Positions 55,695-56,184 of a stretch of DNA of 56,184 nucleotides are shown piece by piece. The stretch covers positions 1 to 56,184 of the forward strand of contig JAZQNO010000030.1 of NCBI GenBank assembly GCA_045627385.1, given 5' to 3'. The notes beneath the pieces are model-generated. The model ran no database searches. It had not been told where the DNA came from and saw only the letters and a list, made by a program, of their open reading frames with translations. Origin of the DNA: UBA1757 sp045627385. Its GTDB lineage: Bacteria > Bacteroidota > Bacteroidia > Bacteroidales > UBA1402. Each line of letters begins with the position of its first letter. The first letter of the stretch is position 1. A program made the translations under genes and the position numbers.

Positions 55695-56184
55695 TGATTC
55701 CGTTCCTCGATCTGCAAGCTGTCAACGGCCGTTTTGCCGAAGACATCCGCCTGTCGCTCGCCAGAGTGGCCGACAGCGGCTGGTATCTGCGGGGAGAGGA
55801 AACCAAGTCTTTCGAACAGGCATATGCTTCTTATATAGGGACTACACACGCCATTTCCTGCGCAAATGGTCTGGATGCTCTGAATCTCATCCTTCAGGCA
55901 TACCGGTTGATGGGCCAATTGAAAGAGGGTGACGAAATCATCTTCCCGGCCAACACGTTCATTGCCTCCGTTCTGGCCATCACTTCCAACAGATTGAATG
56001 CCGTTCCGGCCGATGTCGACGAAGATACGCTCGAACTCGACGAATCCTGTCTGGAGAAAGCGCTGACCGCACGCACCCGCGCCGTGATGCTGGTCCATCT
56101 GTATGGGAAATCGGCCTATACGGAGGGCGTCGCCGACTTCTGCCGCCGACATCATCTGCTTCTGATTGAAGACAATGCGCAGGC
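55694..56184 (+). CDS. DegT/DnrJ/EryC1/StrS sugar aminotransferase (cut by window edge)
   Basis: The first 163 residues of a PLP-dependent nucleotide-sugar aminotransferase; the C-terminus, including the Schiff-base Lys, lies beyond the edge. Family marks are IPFLDLQAVN at the start, SGWYLRGEETKSFEQAYA, SCANGLDALNLIL (cofactor phosphate), DEIIFPANTFIASV and LLIEDNAQA (Asp to the pyridine nitrogen). It overlaps the dehydratase stop, so it likely aminates the 4-keto or 3-keto sugar that enzyme makes, for a surface polysaccharide. Confidence 0.92.
   Translation, partial: MIPFLDLQAVNGRFAEDIRLSLARVADSGWYLRGEETKSFEQAYASYIGTTHAISCANGLDALNLILQAYRLMGQLKEGDEIIFPANTFIASVLAITSNRLNAVPADVDEDTLELDESCLEKALTARTRAVMLVHLYGKSAYTEGVADFCRRHHLLLIEDNAQ

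Overview
Almost the whole window (about 2.27-56.18 kb) reads as chromosome of a moderately high-GC gut-type Bacteroidales. Promoters carry the Bacteroidota signature (TTTG, 18-20 bp, TAnnTTTG), start codons lack Shine-Dalgarno sequences, and family content fits: eukaryote-type GT3 glycogen synthase next to a short alpha-glucan phosphorylase, a PG0541-type PII-like protein behind an RND pump, fused E1 alpha-beta, secreted C69 dipeptidase, GH95/GH43/GH78 enzymes. The genus cannot be read from the sequence. The first 2.27 kb is different: a truncated M1-type peptidase and a MATE transporter have purine-rich ribosome binding sites and -35/-10 promoters of Firmicutes type, and the change falls within a few bases of the pepT stop codon. 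It is either a chimeric contig join or a recent insertion.

Layout: (i) 1-2.27 kb foreign-looking segment. (ii) 2.3-11 kb: aminotransferase-pepT operon, M48 lipoprotein, tRNA-Asp, an operon of SpoU methyltransferase, lipoate ligase, C69 dipeptidase and DUF6512 membrane protein, then OmpA-like protein and PspC. (iii) 11-17 kb, minus strand: grpE-dnaJ, and M24 aminopeptidase-gcvP. (iv) 17.2-20.7 kb: operon of Asp/Glu-racemase-like protein, URO-D-like protein, MFS carrier and cytidine deaminase, of unknown substrate. (v) 20.7-28.1 kb, minus strand: acyltransferase, then a TolC/adaptor/RND/PG0541 efflux operon. (vi) 28.3-34.7 kb: divergent GntR/UTRA regulator and a 2-oxo acid dehydrogenase operon (E2-E3-fused E1), with two matching palindromes between them. 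(vii) 34.8-44.8 kb: GH95, GH43, CBM9-like and GH78 glycan genes without SusC/SusD, then a PHP protein and an aldolase-SDR fusion. (viii) 44.9-50.7 kb: GIN-domain lipoprotein, glycogen synthase and phosphorylase, YciO-type protein. (ix) 50.8-56.2 kb: ribosomal protein S1, an unknown acidic protein, tRNA-Thr and the start of a surface-polysaccharide locus.

Links between genes: lipoate ligase could supply the lipoyl group of E2 and of the glycine cleavage H protein that serves GcvP. The GntR protein probably represses the 2-oxo acid dehydrogenase operon, since one palindrome overlaps its -33 region. GH95 and GH78 would release fucose and rhamnose, and the aldolase-SDR fusion resembles enzymes that cleave deoxyketose 1-phosphates and oxidise the lactaldehyde.

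The strongest undescribed signal is a dispersed intergenic repeat of about 85 bp present twice (41.5 and 52.9 kb). Each copy joins a perfect terminator hairpin to a full Bacteroidota promoter whose -33 box lies inside the hairpin's 3' arm, placed directly before a gene.
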